From Hahella sp. HNIBRBA332 (GTDB lineage Bacteria; Pseudomonadota; Gammaproteobacteria; Pseudomonadales; Oleiphilaceae): 64,000 bases of DNA. Position 1 is the stretch's first letter; each line of letters opens with the position of its first letter. The notes beneath the pieces were generated by a model, which made no database searches, was not told the DNA's origin, and saw only the letters and a program-made list of their open reading frames with translations. The stretch is taken from NCBI RefSeq assembly GCF_030719035.1, contig NZ_CP132203.1, forward strand, positions 992,001 through 1,056,000, read 5' to 3'. This document shows positions 43,682-52,789 of this stretch, piece after piece. The translations under genes and the position numbers were made by a program.

Positions 43682-44971
43682 ATGCAGATCCAATCCTCTT
43701 CCATTCAGTTGTCCAATCAGAGTGTTTCGCAGGAAAAAACGCTGGAGCGCGAACGTCTTTTGTTTGTCTCCTCGCAATCTTCGCCGGTAGATCCTTCCGG
43801 TTCTTATTTGCTTAGTCAGCGACAGTCTTATTTTAATTATGACGCTAATCAATCTGAAAGCGCTCAGGTATACACCAGGGTGCTCTCTGGCGATGGTCAG
43901 ACAGAAGTGATGGGCAGAGGCTCGGCCTTATCGCAGATCGTCCAGGTTGGTTTACAGGGGGAGGAGGCGGTACAGGTGATCGCCAGCGGGGCGACGGGGG
44001 GCGTATCCGTTGCGGGCGAGGCCGTTGTTGCATTCAGTCGCTATTCTTTTGTCTCTGAATCTCAAAGCTCCACGACCGTTTCTTCTGGTGTTATCAATCT
44101 GGAAGATGGGAGAGAGGTCGCGTTCACCTTATATCTCAATCGTGAGCGTGCGAGCATAGTTGAAAGCCAGTCTAATCTTCTGGTCAGCGCAAGAGTGATG
44201 ACCGATCCGCTGGTGCTGAATTTCGGAACGGAGGCCGCGACGCTGCGTAATACTTCCTTCAGCTTTGATCTGAATGGAGATGGGCGGCAGGAAGATATTG
44301 CGGAGCTGGGCGTTGGTAGCGGCTATTTGGTGCTGGACGTAAATGGCGACGGGAAAATTAATGATGGCGGTGAAATGTTTGGGGCGTATAGCGGCGATGG
44401 TCTTGGCGACCTTTCTCGTTATGATGCGGACGGCAATCGCTGGATTGACGAATCCGATCCTGTCTTTTCCCAATTGCGTGTTTGGGCGGCTTCGGAAAAT
44501 GGCGATAAGCAGCTATTGTCCCTGAAGGAAGTGGGCGTTGGAGCGATATATCTGGGCTCGACGCCGGATTCGTTTGAGTTGGTGGGTGATTATGGTCGGG
44601 TGCTCGGGCGCACTAAGTCCACGGGAATAATGTTGATGGATAATGGCGACGTGCGCACTTTGCAAGAAATTGACCTTGCGCATTCCGCTCCAACCAGTAT
44701 TAGGCCCTCCTCTTCTGAGGTAATCGAAGAAGCCAGGGCTGAACTTAATCTAGGTGACGCTCAGGCCTCCTCAGATGACGTACAAGGTTCAAGGTTTGTG
44801 CTTGGCATGCAGGATGTGCTCGCCAAGCTAAACGAGCTTAGAGAGCAGCAGAAGCAATATTTGGAAGCAATGGCTCCTGCTTCAGTGAAGTTCAAATCGC
44901 CGCTTGAACAACTATTGACGCGAATGGAAGAAGAGCGCCGAAAACTGCAGCGGCGCTTACACAAGGACTAA
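43682..44971 (+). CDS. Protein with EF-hand-like calcium motifs, function unknown
   Basis: A 429-residue protein from ATG 43682, behind GGAG. The N-terminal part is Ser/Gln-rich and low in complexity. The middle holds three calcium-binding-like loops: DLNGDGRQED, DVNGDGKINDGGE and DADGNRWIDESD. The C-terminus is a charged helix (LLTRMEEERRKLQRRLH). There is no N-terminal signal peptide. The calcium motifs resemble those of large adhesins and dockerin-like proteins, so secretion by another route is possible. An in-frame TTG 43664 would only add six residues. Confidence 0.75.
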   Translation: MQIQSSSIQLSNQSVSQEKTLERERLLFVSSQSSPVDPSGSYLLSQRQSYFNYDANQSESAQVYTRVLSGDGQTEVMGRGSALSQIVQVGLQGEEAVQVIASGATGGVSVAGEAVVAFSRYSFVSESQSSTTVSSGVINLEDGREVAFTLYLNRERASIVESQSNLLVSARVMTDPLVLNFGTEAATLRNTSFSFDLNGDGRQEDIAELGVGSGYLVLDVNGDGKINDGGEMFGAYSGDGLGDLSRYDADGNRWIDESDPVFSQLRVWAASENGDKQLLSLKEVGVGAIYLGSTPDSFELVGDYGRVLGRTKSTGIMLMDNGDVRTLQEIDLAHSAPTSIRPSSSEVIEEARAELNLGDAQASSDDVQGSRFVLGMQDVLAKLNELREQQKQYLEAMAPASVKFKSPLEQLLTRMEEERRKLQRRLHKD

Positions 44972-44992
44972 GGGGAAGGTGTGTAAAACTGG

Positions 44993-45433
44993 TTAGCGAA
45001 CAGTTTTGGGGAGAATCTCTGAGGGTTCGCTTTCAATACCGTCAGTGTCGACTACTGTTACCGCAAAGTAGTGTTCGCCTGGTTTGAGGTTGTCAAAATA
45101 GTAGGAGTCGGCAGTGGCTGACATCTGAATGGAGCTCCACTTATCGTCCTTTATGCTTTTGTCTGAGCTTGTGGGTTCAGCTGGCGTGAAGCTGTGGTAC
45201 ACACGATAACTGGCAATTTCTGACAGCGCCAATGGTGAGCCGTCTTCGCGGGTAGCCGGGGCGTCCCAGAATACATATACGCCGTTATCTGTTGAGTGGG
45301 ATGAGCCTTCACCTCCGCCACAACCAGTAACCAGGGTTGTCAGAAAGATAATGCCTGTGAATATGGGTAAGGATTTATTACGTAAGCAAGCAGATAAAAT
45401 TGATGCAAATCCTGCAAATGACATGGACTTCAC
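44993..45433 (-). CDS. Putative lipoprotein with a fibronectin type III-like domain
   Basis: A 146-residue protein with a hydrophobic N-terminal segment and lipobox LVTGC followed by a Gly-Gly-rich linker. The rest reads as one fibronectin type III-like beta sandwich (VYVFWDAPATREDGSPLAL, then YYFDNLKPGEHYFAVTVVDTDG). It is probably anchored to the outer membrane facing out or to the inner leaflet; no role can be assigned. An AAAACTG / CAGTTTT hairpin (44985-44991 and 45001-45007) lies at its 3' end, shared with the convergent calcium-motif gene. Confidence 0.7.
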   Translation of the reverse strand: MKSMSFAGFASILSACLRNKSLPIFTGIIFLTTLVTGCGGGEGSSHSTDNGVYVFWDAPATREDGSPLALSEIASYRVYHSFTPAEPTSSDKSIKDDKWSSIQMSATADSYYFDNLKPGEHYFAVTVVDTDGIESEPSEILPKTVR

Positions 45434-45820
45434 TGTAGGTACCGCCTTATACCAGCTCCTGATTTTGCGATGGAGTTTAAACCAAGCCTGTGACGGGATT
45501 CTGTTTATTTCGGTAACGAATTGTTTCGCAACAAAAAATTACAATATGTAAGGGCTTGGGGAGCACTGCCAAAGCCCCTGTTGCTCGTGTGGAGACGGGA
45601 GATATTGGAGTGGGTTTGGTTTTGAAATGTTGTAACAAGTCTGCGTATTAATGGAATGATGCGGATAGCAATACTCGATAGGCTGTTATTCGCAACCTGC
45701 CGAATGTGGCATGGCGTACTGGTAGCGCTACTGCTAATCTTCGCTAAAACAAAATGTTATAAAAAATAGCTGGATAGCGGCCCGTTATCCGGTCGCGTTT
45801 CGCCCTTGCGGAGTTCCTTC
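45434..45820. other. Intergenic region, no gene seen
   Basis: 387 bases between divergent genes. It has a GGGCTT / AAGCCC inverted repeat near 45552-45580, but no promoter of convincing quality and no ORF with a ribosome binding site. Confidence 0.4.
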
Positions 45821-47695
45821 ATGGCTAATAAAGGCGTGTTTAATTTGCTCGGTTCCATTCGCTTCCTGCCGTATTTTTTGACGCAGGCGTTTGGAGCTTT
45901 TAACGACAACCTTTTCAAGCAGGGTATCTTGCTGTTGTTCGCATACAAGCTGAGCGAAGAAGAAAGCGCAACGCTGGTAAATGTGGCGGCGGGTTTGTTT
46001 ATCCTTCCCTTTTTCCTCTTTTCTCCTTTGGCGGGCCAGCTCGCAGATAAGTTTGAGAAGGGAAAGTTAATTCGAATCATCAAGTTGGTGGAAATTGCGC
46101 TCATGTCGCTGGCCGCCTTTGCTTTTATCACTGAGTCCAAAGTTCTGCTGTTGTTTTTGTTGTTTATGATGGGAGTGCAGTCTGCAGCGTTTGGTCCTGT
46201 GAAATACTCCATTCTCCCACAGCATTTGAGGCGTGAAGAGCTGTTGGCTGGAAATGCGCTGGTGGAGATGGGGACTTTCCTGGCGATTTTATTCGGCACT
46301 ATCCTCGCTGGTGTTTTGTTTAGCCATCAAGGGGGCGTAAACCTTATCGCCGGCGGCATTATTGTTTGCGCTATTGCTGGCTATGTCGCCAGTCGTTCGA
46401 TACCGCAGGCGGACTCGGTCAACCCGCAGCTAAGTATTAATTGGAACCCGATTACCGAGACCATGGGAACAGTGCGTGATGTAAAAGACAATCGCGCGGT
46501 GTTTCTCTCGGTGATGGCCATTAGTTGGTTCTGGTTTCTGGGGGCGAGCTATCTGACTCAATTCAACCTTTTTACCAAAGAGTATTTATTGGGGAATCCA
46601 GCCGTCGCCACGGGATTGTTGACATTGTTTTCTATCGGCGTTGCGGCGGGATCGCTGCTGTGCAGTAAATTGTCGGATGGCAAAGTGGAGCTTGGACTGG
46701 TGCCTATTGGCTCGCTGGGTCTGACCCTGTTTGGCGCCCATCTCTACTTTTCGACCCCTGCCGTTAATGCCATAGAGTTACGAACGTTTGGAGAATTTCT
46801 GGCTGATCCCTCCGGTTATGGCGTGTTGCTGGATCTATTGTTTATAGGCTTGTTTGGCGGTTTTTATATTGTGCCTTTGTATGCATTGATCCAGGAGCGC
46901 TCGGAAGAAAAGAAACGGGCGCAGGTCATTGCGTTAAATAATGTCATGAACGCTATTTTCATGGTGTTTAGCGCGGCTTTCGCCATTATTATCTTAACGC
47001 TAGTAGGGCTTAGCATTCCCGAATACTTCCTTGTTTTGGCGATCATGAACGCCGTTGTCGCCGTGTATATATTCAAGCAAGTGCCGGAATTTGCATTGCG
47101 CTTCTGCATATGGCTGTTGGGCCATACTATGTATCGGGTAACGCATCGAGGATTAGATAATATACCTGAAGAAGGACCAGTCGTTCTGGTGTGTAATCAT
47201 GTCAGTTATGTCGACGCGATGCTGATCGGTGGCGCCGTGCGCAGACCTGTACGCTTTGTTATGGATAAAGGGATATATGAAATGGCTGGGCTGCACTGGT
47301 TCTTCAAACTTGCGCGCACCATTCCCATCACCTCCGAAAAGAGAGACCCGAATACCTATTATCGTGCTTTCGAAGCGATTAGCGAGGCGCTGGAGAATGG
47401 CGAGGTGATTTGTATCTTCCCGGAGGGGCGACTGACAAAGACGGGAGATATTGATGCTTTCAGGAAGGGGATTGAGCTGATTGTCCAGCGCAACCCTGTG
47501 CCTGTAACGCCAATGGCGCTACGAGGATTATGGGGGTCATTCTTTAGTCATAAAGACGGTGTGGCGCTGGCTAAACTGCCTCGGCGCTTCTGGTCCAAAG
47601 TCGAGTTGGTCGCGGACGCAAGCTGGGAGCCCGAAAAAGTCAGCTCCGATGCATTGGAAGTGAAAGTGAAAGCTTTAAGAGGGGAGTGGGCCTAA
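45821..47695 (+). CDS. MFS transporter fused to a PlsC-type acyltransferase
   Basis: A 624-residue inner-membrane fusion. Residues 1 to about 430 form a 12-helix MFS domain like the lysophospholipid transporter LplT (FLTQAFGAFNDNLFKQGIL, SPLAGQLADKFEKGKLIR). The C-terminal domain is a glycerolipid acyltransferase with the HX4D box at His460-Asp465 (CNHVSYVDAM) and FPEGR at residues 533-537. It probably flips lysophospholipid inward and re-acylates it. Related proteins often carry a third, acyl-ACP/CoA synthetase domain, which is absent here. ATG 45821 follows GGAG. Confidence 0.9.
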   Translation: MANKGVFNLLGSIRFLPYFLTQAFGAFNDNLFKQGILLLFAYKLSEEESATLVNVAAGLFILPFFLFSPLAGQLADKFEKGKLIRIIKLVEIALMSLAAFAFITESKVLLLFLLFMMGVQSAAFGPVKYSILPQHLRREELLAGNALVEMGTFLAILFGTILAGVLFSHQGGVNLIAGGIIVCAIAGYVASRSIPQADSVNPQLSINWNPITETMGTVRDVKDNRAVFLSVMAISWFWFLGASYLTQFNLFTKEYLLGNPAVATGLLTLFSIGVAAGSLLCSKLSDGKVELGLVPIGSLGLTLFGAHLYFSTPAVNAIELRTFGEFLADPSGYGVLLDLLFIGLFGGFYIVPLYALIQERSEEKKRAQVIALNNVMNAIFMVFSAAFAIIILTLVGLSIPEYFLVLAIMNAVVAVYIFKQVPEFALRFCIWLLGHTMYRVTHRGLDNIPEEGPVVLVCNHVSYVDAMLIGGAVRRPVRFVMDKGIYEMAGLHWFFKLARTIPITSEKRDPNTYYRAFEAISEALENGEVICIFPEGRLTKTGDIDAFRKGIELIVQRNPVPVTPMALRGLWGSFFSHKDGVALAKLPRRFWSKVELVADASWEPEKVSSDALEVKVKALRGEWA

Positions 47696-47722
47696 GCCCG
47701 CTCCGCTTTTCGATATAGGGCG

Positions 47723-48574
47723 CTAACGTTCGGCGATAGCTCCTTTTTTAACGCCTTCGTACGCGCGCACGGTAAACCAGTTTTGCGGGCGTTGCTTTTT
47801 CAGAGTCTGTGCAATATGTTCGGCGATCCACTCGACGGTGGAGTCAGTGTCAATCATGTATATCCGCTTCTTGGGCATCAATAGCTCAAAATCACCTTGG
47901 GAGGCGGTATATTTAAAGCGTATGTGCTCAACGCCGTTGATGGTCTCTTCCTGAGCGACATCTTCCCAGCTGCCGATATAGATATCTTTCCATTTTTTGG
48001 CCCATTGGTACTCGGTGAGCTGGCTGCGTTGTCCGTCTGCGAATATTTCCAGTTTGGAGCGGTGGCCGTGAGCAATGCGCTGGCAGTTGCCGGCATGCTT
48101 TTTCAATCCGTGAGTGTAGTGGTAGTAAGCGCCTTGGATGTTTTCCTCACGCAAGCGGATTTTTACCTTCTTCACATTGTCCGGCACCACGCTTTGCAGG
48201 TGTTTGGTCAATAGTGGCTCCACTGACTCGATATCGATTTCCGTCAGGGGGAGAGCGGCGATGGCGTCTGCGGGGCAGGAGATATAAAACTGGGCGTCGC
48301 CGGGAAAGCCGCAGCTGACTTCAACACGCTCTCCCTTTTGCTCAACATTTATGTCCAGCAGGTCTTGGGGAACCGCCAGCTTGTGATCAATCATATCCTC
48401 CGCAGCCTGACGAAGGATTTTTTTTACGTCGCCGAAATCGAACACCATGCCTTGTTCGTCCAGGTCGCCGGAAAGCTCTATATCCATAATCCAGCTTTCT
48501 CCGACGATGCCGCGGAGAGGGTGAAGGTAAGAAAAATCAAGGACGGTAAGGTGATCAACAAACAGACGATTCAT
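47723..48574 (-). CDS. Two-domain 6-pyruvoyl-tetrahydropterin synthase/QueD-like protein
   Basis: A 283-residue protein with two T-fold PTPS-like domains. The second half has the zinc site HGH in CQRIAHGHRSKLEI, with the candidate catalytic Cys four residues before it. The first half shows the framework (VFDFGDVKKIL, IDHKL) but lacks the HGH zinc motif and is probably structural or regulatory. The family makes 6-carboxy- or 6-pyruvoyl-tetrahydropterin from dihydroneopterin triphosphate, leading to queuosine or other pterins. No queC/queE genes are nearby, so the pathway is open. Confidence 0.82.
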   Translation of the reverse strand: MNRLFVDHLTVLDFSYLHPLRGIVGESWIMDIELSGDLDEQGMVFDFGDVKKILRQAAEDMIDHKLAVPQDLLDINVEQKGERVEVSCGFPGDAQFYISCPADAIAALPLTEIDIESVEPLLTKHLQSVVPDNVKKVKIRLREENIQGAYYHYTHGLKKHAGNCQRIAHGHRSKLEIFADGQRSQLTEYQWAKKWKDIYIGSWEDVAQEETINGVEHIRFKYTASQGDFELLMPKKRIYMIDTDSTVEWIAEHIAQTLKKQRPQNWFTVRAYEGVKKGAIAER

Positions 48575-48675
48575 AAGGGGTGGCTATAAAATAAGCTATG
48601 TGTGCGAAATTAATGCTGCGTTATATCGCTTAAAAGCGTGTAAGTCCAGTAATGTTGAGTATTTTCCTGGGACTT

Positions 48676-48710
48676 CTCCCGCCCCGCCATTCAGCGAATG
48701 GGGGCGGGAG
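48676..48710. repeat. Long GC-rich hairpin between two minus-strand genes
   Basis: CTCCCGCCCC / GGGGCGGGAG (48676-48685 and 48701-48710), with an inner stem CATTC / GAATG (48688-48692 and 48696-48700). It sits 16 bases past the stop of the response-regulator gene on the minus strand. There is no T tract, so it may stabilise the mRNA or help another type of termination. Confidence 0.6.
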
Positions 48711-48725
48711 GCGACAGGATAACAA

Positions 48726-49865
48726 TCAGCCGAATATGCCGGAGATAAAGGCGACGCCTGCGGCGAATACGCCGATGCTGATCGATAAAGCGATCATATA
48801 AGCTTTATTGCTGGCGCTACGCTGTGATTCCGCGTACAGCTCAATGGTGCGCTGAGCGATGTCTTCCGCCGTTTCCCGGGAGATGTCATGCGCTTGCTGG
48901 ATGGCCTCTGCCTGCAAGGTTTGCCAGAACTCAGTGTCAATAGACTGCACTGTCGTCATGTGATCTTTCAGCTCGTCCAATTGCTTCTGGGTGATGGCGG
49001 GAGAAGCGCCTGTGGCGGACGCCGCCGGCGCGGCGTTTTTAAGCTCTTCCTTGATTTCATTCAGCTCTTGGCTGATTTCTCTGGCCAGCTCAGCGGATAC
49101 CTCTTCTTTGAGTGCGGCGAAGCTGGTTGTAATTTGGTTTTCAATGCGGCTATAAAAAGTTTCTATACGCTCATCATGTCTGTTTTGTAATTCTTCCGAC
49201 AAGCGTTTGAGATGGGCGTACTGCTCATCGAACAGATCACTCAATAATTCGTGAACGCGTGTGTTCAAACTGGTTTTCACCGTAGAGCGCGCAACCTGCT
49301 CGATCATTTCTATGGGCAGGCTGAAGGCTTTGCCGTTGACAGGCAGGGCGTCATGAGGCGAAGGCGGCTGCTCTTCCTTAGCTTTGACGTTTTTGGCGGT
49401 AGTATCTTCCGCATCATCCACGTCATGGTCGCTGAAAGCGAAATCCATAGCGGTCAGATCGATGGGCGCCGAAGCCAGATTGCCGGCTTCAATGTCCCGG
49501 TTGAGCTGTTCCAGAATGCTATGCAGGCCGTCAGTTTGCGGTGGCTTGGTGAGAATGTTGTAGATACCGAAGCGTTTGGCTGCGTCCTCAAACTCCTTGG
49601 ACTTTTTCGACGTGCACATAATGATCGGAATGGCGGCGGTGTCCGGATTGGACTTGATCGCCTTGGAGGCTTCCACTCCGTTCATACCCGGCATCAAGTG
49701 ATCCATAAATATCACGTCGGGCGGCGAGTTCTTGCTCAGATAATCGAGCGCCTCTTCCGCGGAGCCGGCCAGATTTACGTTCATGCTGACGTTCTCAAGT
49801 AGCTTGCTGAGCGCAAACCTCGCTACTTTGGAGTCGTCAACGAGTAACGCAGTTTTAATTGTCAT
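48726..49865 (-). CDS. Response regulator with C-terminal membrane anchor
   Basis: A 379-residue protein. The N-terminal REC domain (1-125) is fully equipped: Asp10/Asp11, phosphoacceptor Asp55 (FMDHLMPG), Thr85 and Lys107 (LTKP). An acidic linker and a long coiled coil follow (VHELLSDLFDEQYAHLKRL, EEVSAELAREISQELNEI). The last 25 residues form a hydrophobic helix (YMIALSISIGVFAAGVAFISG). It has no DNA-binding or enzyme output domain, and a REC protein fixed to the inner membrane by its tail is unusual. I use the ATG at 49865, preceded by GAGG. The PEGA-MORN gene lies upstream on the same strand. Confidence 0.85.
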   Translation of the reverse strand: MTIKTALLVDDSKVARFALSKLLENVSMNVNLAGSAEEALDYLSKNSPPDVIFMDHLMPGMNGVEASKAIKSNPDTAAIPIIMCTSKKSKEFEDAAKRFGIYNILTKPPQTDGLHSILEQLNRDIEAGNLASAPIDLTAMDFAFSDHDVDDAEDTTAKNVKAKEEQPPSPHDALPVNGKAFSLPIEMIEQVARSTVKTSLNTRVHELLSDLFDEQYAHLKRLSEELQNRHDERIETFYSRIENQITTSFAALKEEVSAELAREISQELNEIKEELKNAAPAASATGASPAITQKQLDELKDHMTTVQSIDTEFWQTLQAEAIQQAHDISRETAEDIAQRTIELYAESQRSASNKAYMIALSISIGVFAAGVAFISGIFG

Positions 49866-49928
49866 GGTGTACCTCAAATACCAATGTCACCGTCACAGCG
49901 GGCTAACATAGCTGACTTTGGGTGTTTG

Positions 49929-51290
49929 TTACCAGCCTTCTAAAGGCGGGCATTGAGTTGCTCTATAACTTTTCAGGCGATAGCAAACGCCGGGGTTACT
50001 GCTACGGGCGGTAAATATCTCGCCCTCCGGCGTCGTCAGCGTCGCCAGTCCATATGGTTTGCCGAATTTAAACGTACCGCTGATCTTACTGCCATTAGGG
50101 TTCAGTAATTCCCCCTGTCCATGAAACTTCCCTTCAAAGAACTGTCCGGTGTACTTCTTGCCGTCCGCGTAAATGAGCTCTCCTTTGCCCTGGAACTGTC
50201 CGTTGGCGAAGCCTCCCTCATAATGAGTCCCGTCCGGATATGTCAACGAACCGGAGCCGTGATATTTGCTTTCAGAAAAACCGCCAACGTAGAGCATACC
50301 GTTTTTGCCGGTCAGCGTACCTTCGCCGTTTAGTTTTCCATCAACCCAGTATCCTGTGTAGATGTCACCACTTTTCAGCGTCAGCGTGCCTTCGCCATTA
50401 AACTGGTCGTCTCTGAAATCGCCGACATACAGATCGCCGTTAGGCTGTTTGAAAGAACCGTGTCCATGCTTGCGGCCTTCATGCCATTCGCCGTTGTATT
50501 CCGCACCGTTGGCCATTTTCAGCAAGCCTTTGCCATGGAACAACTTGTTGACGAACTCTCCCTGGTAGCGGGAGCCGTCTTTGCCGACATAGGTTCCTTC
50601 GCCGGTTACCACGCCGTGTTTCCAGACGCCATCTTTGTATTCCACAACCGTGATGCGTTCCAGCGTTACGCTGATTGTGCGGGAGTCGCCCCGGGCGAGA
50701 TCGATCTTATTGCGAAAGGTTTTGTAGCCTTCTTTACTGACTTCTATGTCGTATTCGCCAGCGGCCAACTCTACTTCGACGGCGCTGGCGCCATAGGACT
50801 TTCCGTTGATGAGGACATTGTCATTGGCGATATTCGATCGGATAAACAACTTGCCGGTTTCCGGCATAGTGGAGGAGGGCGACTGTTGGGTTTCTTTCGC
50901 AACAACCTGCTGTGGTAAAGAGAGCGTCTGGTCCGCATCCGCTGAAGCCAGTAGCGCGCCGTTCTCCGCATCTTGCAAGGCGTTCGACTCTTCAAGCGCC
51001 TGCTGTTGTTCGGCCGTCAACTGATCGACGAACAGAATGGCCTCTTCCAGCGATTCCCCCGGCGCGTTTTCAGTAGAGCGGAAACTTTCCAGCTGGGCGC
51101 TGAGATCCGCACTGCCGATGGGCGTGCCGTAATCGGTAGTTTTAATATCGCCTGCCCTGCGCTCGGTCGCGGGGGATAAGCTATCCGCCAGCGCCGGTAT
51201 GTTGATATCTTGCCTATGGGCGAAGCCGGCGGTCACCAGCAGCATCAGGACAAGCGCATTGATAAATAAAAGTGGTCTCAGATCGACCAT
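49929..51290 (-). CDS. Exported PEGA-domain and MORN-repeat protein
   Basis: A 453-residue protein from ATG 51290 with a signal peptide or anchor (LLFINALVLMLLVTAGFAH). A Gln/Glu-rich linker precedes a PEGA domain near residues 150-225 (GKLFIRSNIANDNVLINGK). About eight MORN repeats follow, in the style Y-x-G-x-F/W-x-x-G-x-x-x-G-x-G (for example YNGEWHEGRKHGHGSF, YVGDFRDDQFNGEGTL, YTGQFFEGKFHGQGEL). MORN repeats often sit at membranes and organise proteins or lipids; PEGA domains are usually surface-exposed. It lies 63 bases upstream of the response-regulator gene on the same strand, so joint expression is likely. Function is unknown. Confidence 0.85.
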   Translation of the reverse strand: MVDLRPLLFINALVLMLLVTAGFAHRQDINIPALADSLSPATERRAGDIKTTDYGTPIGSADLSAQLESFRSTENAPGESLEEAILFVDQLTAEQQQALEESNALQDAENGALLASADADQTLSLPQQVVAKETQQSPSSTMPETGKLFIRSNIANDNVLINGKSYGASAVEVELAAGEYDIEVSKEGYKTFRNKIDLARGDSRTISVTLERITVVEYKDGVWKHGVVTGEGTYVGKDGSRYQGEFVNKLFHGKGLLKMANGAEYNGEWHEGRKHGHGSFKQPNGDLYVGDFRDDQFNGEGTLTLKSGDIYTGYWVDGKLNGEGTLTGKNGMLYVGGFSESKYHGSGSLTYPDGTHYEGGFANGQFQGKGELIYADGKKYTGQFFEGKFHGQGELLNPNGSKISGTFKFGKPYGLATLTTPEGEIFTARSSNPGVCYRLKSYRATQCPPLEGW

Positions 51291-51442
51291 TATTACTACC
51301 TTGCCTACCAACCCATGTATAAATTGTAATTCATCTTAGCCCTTAATCCGGATGATTGTAACCAAATAGGCCACGGCTTCTATTAAATGCATATAGTGTC
51401 ACATTGCTGTTGGTATTGGCTCACGCTAAATGTCTGTCCTTG

Positions 51443-52009
51443 TTAAGTTTTGTTGCGAGTTTGCAACTCCTCCCAAGCGCGCATATGGACATCCGCCTCA
51501 TATTCATAGGGGCTTTTGAAGGGCGTAAGTATGAAGTCAAAAACTGCGAAGGTGAAGCCGATTGAAAACCAGGCGATAAATAAAGTTTCTATAGTCGCCG
51601 CCTGACTTTGCGGATTGGCCTCCACGAATGATTGCAAACTGGGAAGAATATCCTGAACCATCGCCACGGGATTGAACCGGGACAGCACCAAGGGCACCCA
51701 GAATGCGATGAACACAGGAAAGAATGTAAATGACCACAGAAAGCGCCGCAGTAAGTAGATGAGCGCTGATTTCATATAGCGGGTGCGCAGCTCCGGAATT
51801 TTCTTGATTTCATTCAAATAGCGCTTGCGTTCCACCCAATAGGCTTCAATCTCTACTGGAGCTGGAGCTGGAGCTGGAGCTGGAGCTGGAGCTGGAGCTG
51901 GAGCTGGAGCTGGAGCTGGAGCTGGAGCTGGAGCTGGAGCTGGAGCTGGAGCTGGAGCTGGAGCTGGAGACTCGCCGGACGGCGTTTCGTTGTTGTTTTC
52001 GCTTGTCAT
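51443..52009 (-). CDS. Membrane protein with a long Ala-Pro repeat tract
   Basis: A 188-residue protein. After a short polar N-terminus it has 19 Ala-Pro dipeptides encoded by an uninterrupted hexanucleotide array, then the polar segment EIEAYWVERKRYLNEIKK. Two hydrophobic segments follow (LIYLLRRFLWSFTFFPVFIAFW and TLFIAWFSIGFTFAVFDFIL). The Ala-Pro tract would be an extended rigid rod in the cytoplasm or periplasm. I recognise no family for the membrane part. It may act with the next two minus-strand genes, which is inferred from position only. Confidence 0.75.
   Translation of the reverse strand: MTSENNNETPSGESPAPAPAPAPAPAPAPAPAPAPAPAPAPAPAPAPAPAPVEIEAYWVERKRYLNEIKKIPELRTRYMKSALIYLLRRFLWSFTFFPVFIAFWVPLVLSRFNPVAMVQDILPSLQSFVEANPQSQAATIETLFIAWFSIGFTFAVFDFILTPFKSPYEYEADVHMRAWEELQTRNKT
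51856..51969. repeat. Hexanucleotide repeat, 19 perfect copies
   Basis: (CTGGAG)19 on the plus strand, equal to an Ala-Pro codon pair on the minus strand, with no variation between units. Hexamer slippage keeps the reading frame and changes only the rod length. Confidence 0.97.
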
Positions 52010-52126
52010 AGAGTCTGGTCTTTGCCTTTGGGTTCTGACATATTCGTATAAAAAGCTACATCCGATCTACCGATGTCAGCGTTTTAGCATGTATAGAATA
52101 AAGTCTGAAATAGTGGATGTAACTAC

Positions 52127-52588
52127 ATGACAGATCAAGTAAATCGCCCCAAGGGCGTCACCAGTGTCGCTCTTATCGCTCACGATAACAAAAAGGCCGA
52201 CCTGATCGCCTGGGTGGAAAAAAATAGCGTTAAACTGAACAAATGTACAGTCTACGCGACGGGTACGACGGGAAAATTAATTGCTGAAAAAACAGGAGTG
52301 GAGGTTAAGCGCTGCCATAGCGGTCCACTTGGCGGAGACCAGCAGATAGGCGCTTTGATCTCAGAGGGAAAAGTTGATTTGCTGATATTCTTCTGGGACC
52401 CGTTGGAGCCGATGCCGCATGATCCGGATATCAAGGCGCTGTTGCGCCTGGCGACATTATGGAATGTGCCCAGCGCCTGCAATTCGGCGACCGCTGACTT
52501 TTTGGTTAACTCAAACTTGTTTGAAGATTTTCTCCCGCAGCGCCCGGATTTCGACTCCTATCTCAACCGGGATGTTCCTGGTAAATGA
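52127..52588 (+). CDS. mgsA: Methylglyoxal synthase
   Basis: Converts dihydroxyacetone phosphate to methylglyoxal and phosphate, a glycolytic bypass under sugar-phosphate stress. It is 153 residues (Escherichia coli 152). The segments IALIAHDNKK-like VALIAHDNKK, YATGTTGKLI and SGPLGGDQQIG (with the catalytic Asp) are present, as is the conserved His of MPHDPDIKAL. It is monocistronic. The product is detoxified by glyoxalase I, encoded at the start of this window. Confidence 0.97.
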   Translation: MTDQVNRPKGVTSVALIAHDNKKADLIAWVEKNSVKLNKCTVYATGTTGKLIAEKTGVEVKRCHSGPLGGDQQIGALISEGKVDLLIFFWDPLEPMPHDPDIKALLRLATLWNVPSACNSATADFLVNSNLFEDFLPQRPDFDSYLNRDVPGK

Positions 52589-52789
52589 TTGTTGGCCATA
52601 GGAATGCGCAATCGAGGAGATAGGAAGATATGTCTGGCGCGGCATTCGGTAAATATCTGTTCTCTCTGTTACACTTGTTTCAATTGTCATTCTCTGAAGG
52701 CGCGGCTCTGAGCTTATCTGGCGGTCTTCAGTAGAGCGGCGCAAGGAACTAAAACTAACTCGACACTCGTAAAGATTGGCTGGAAATAA

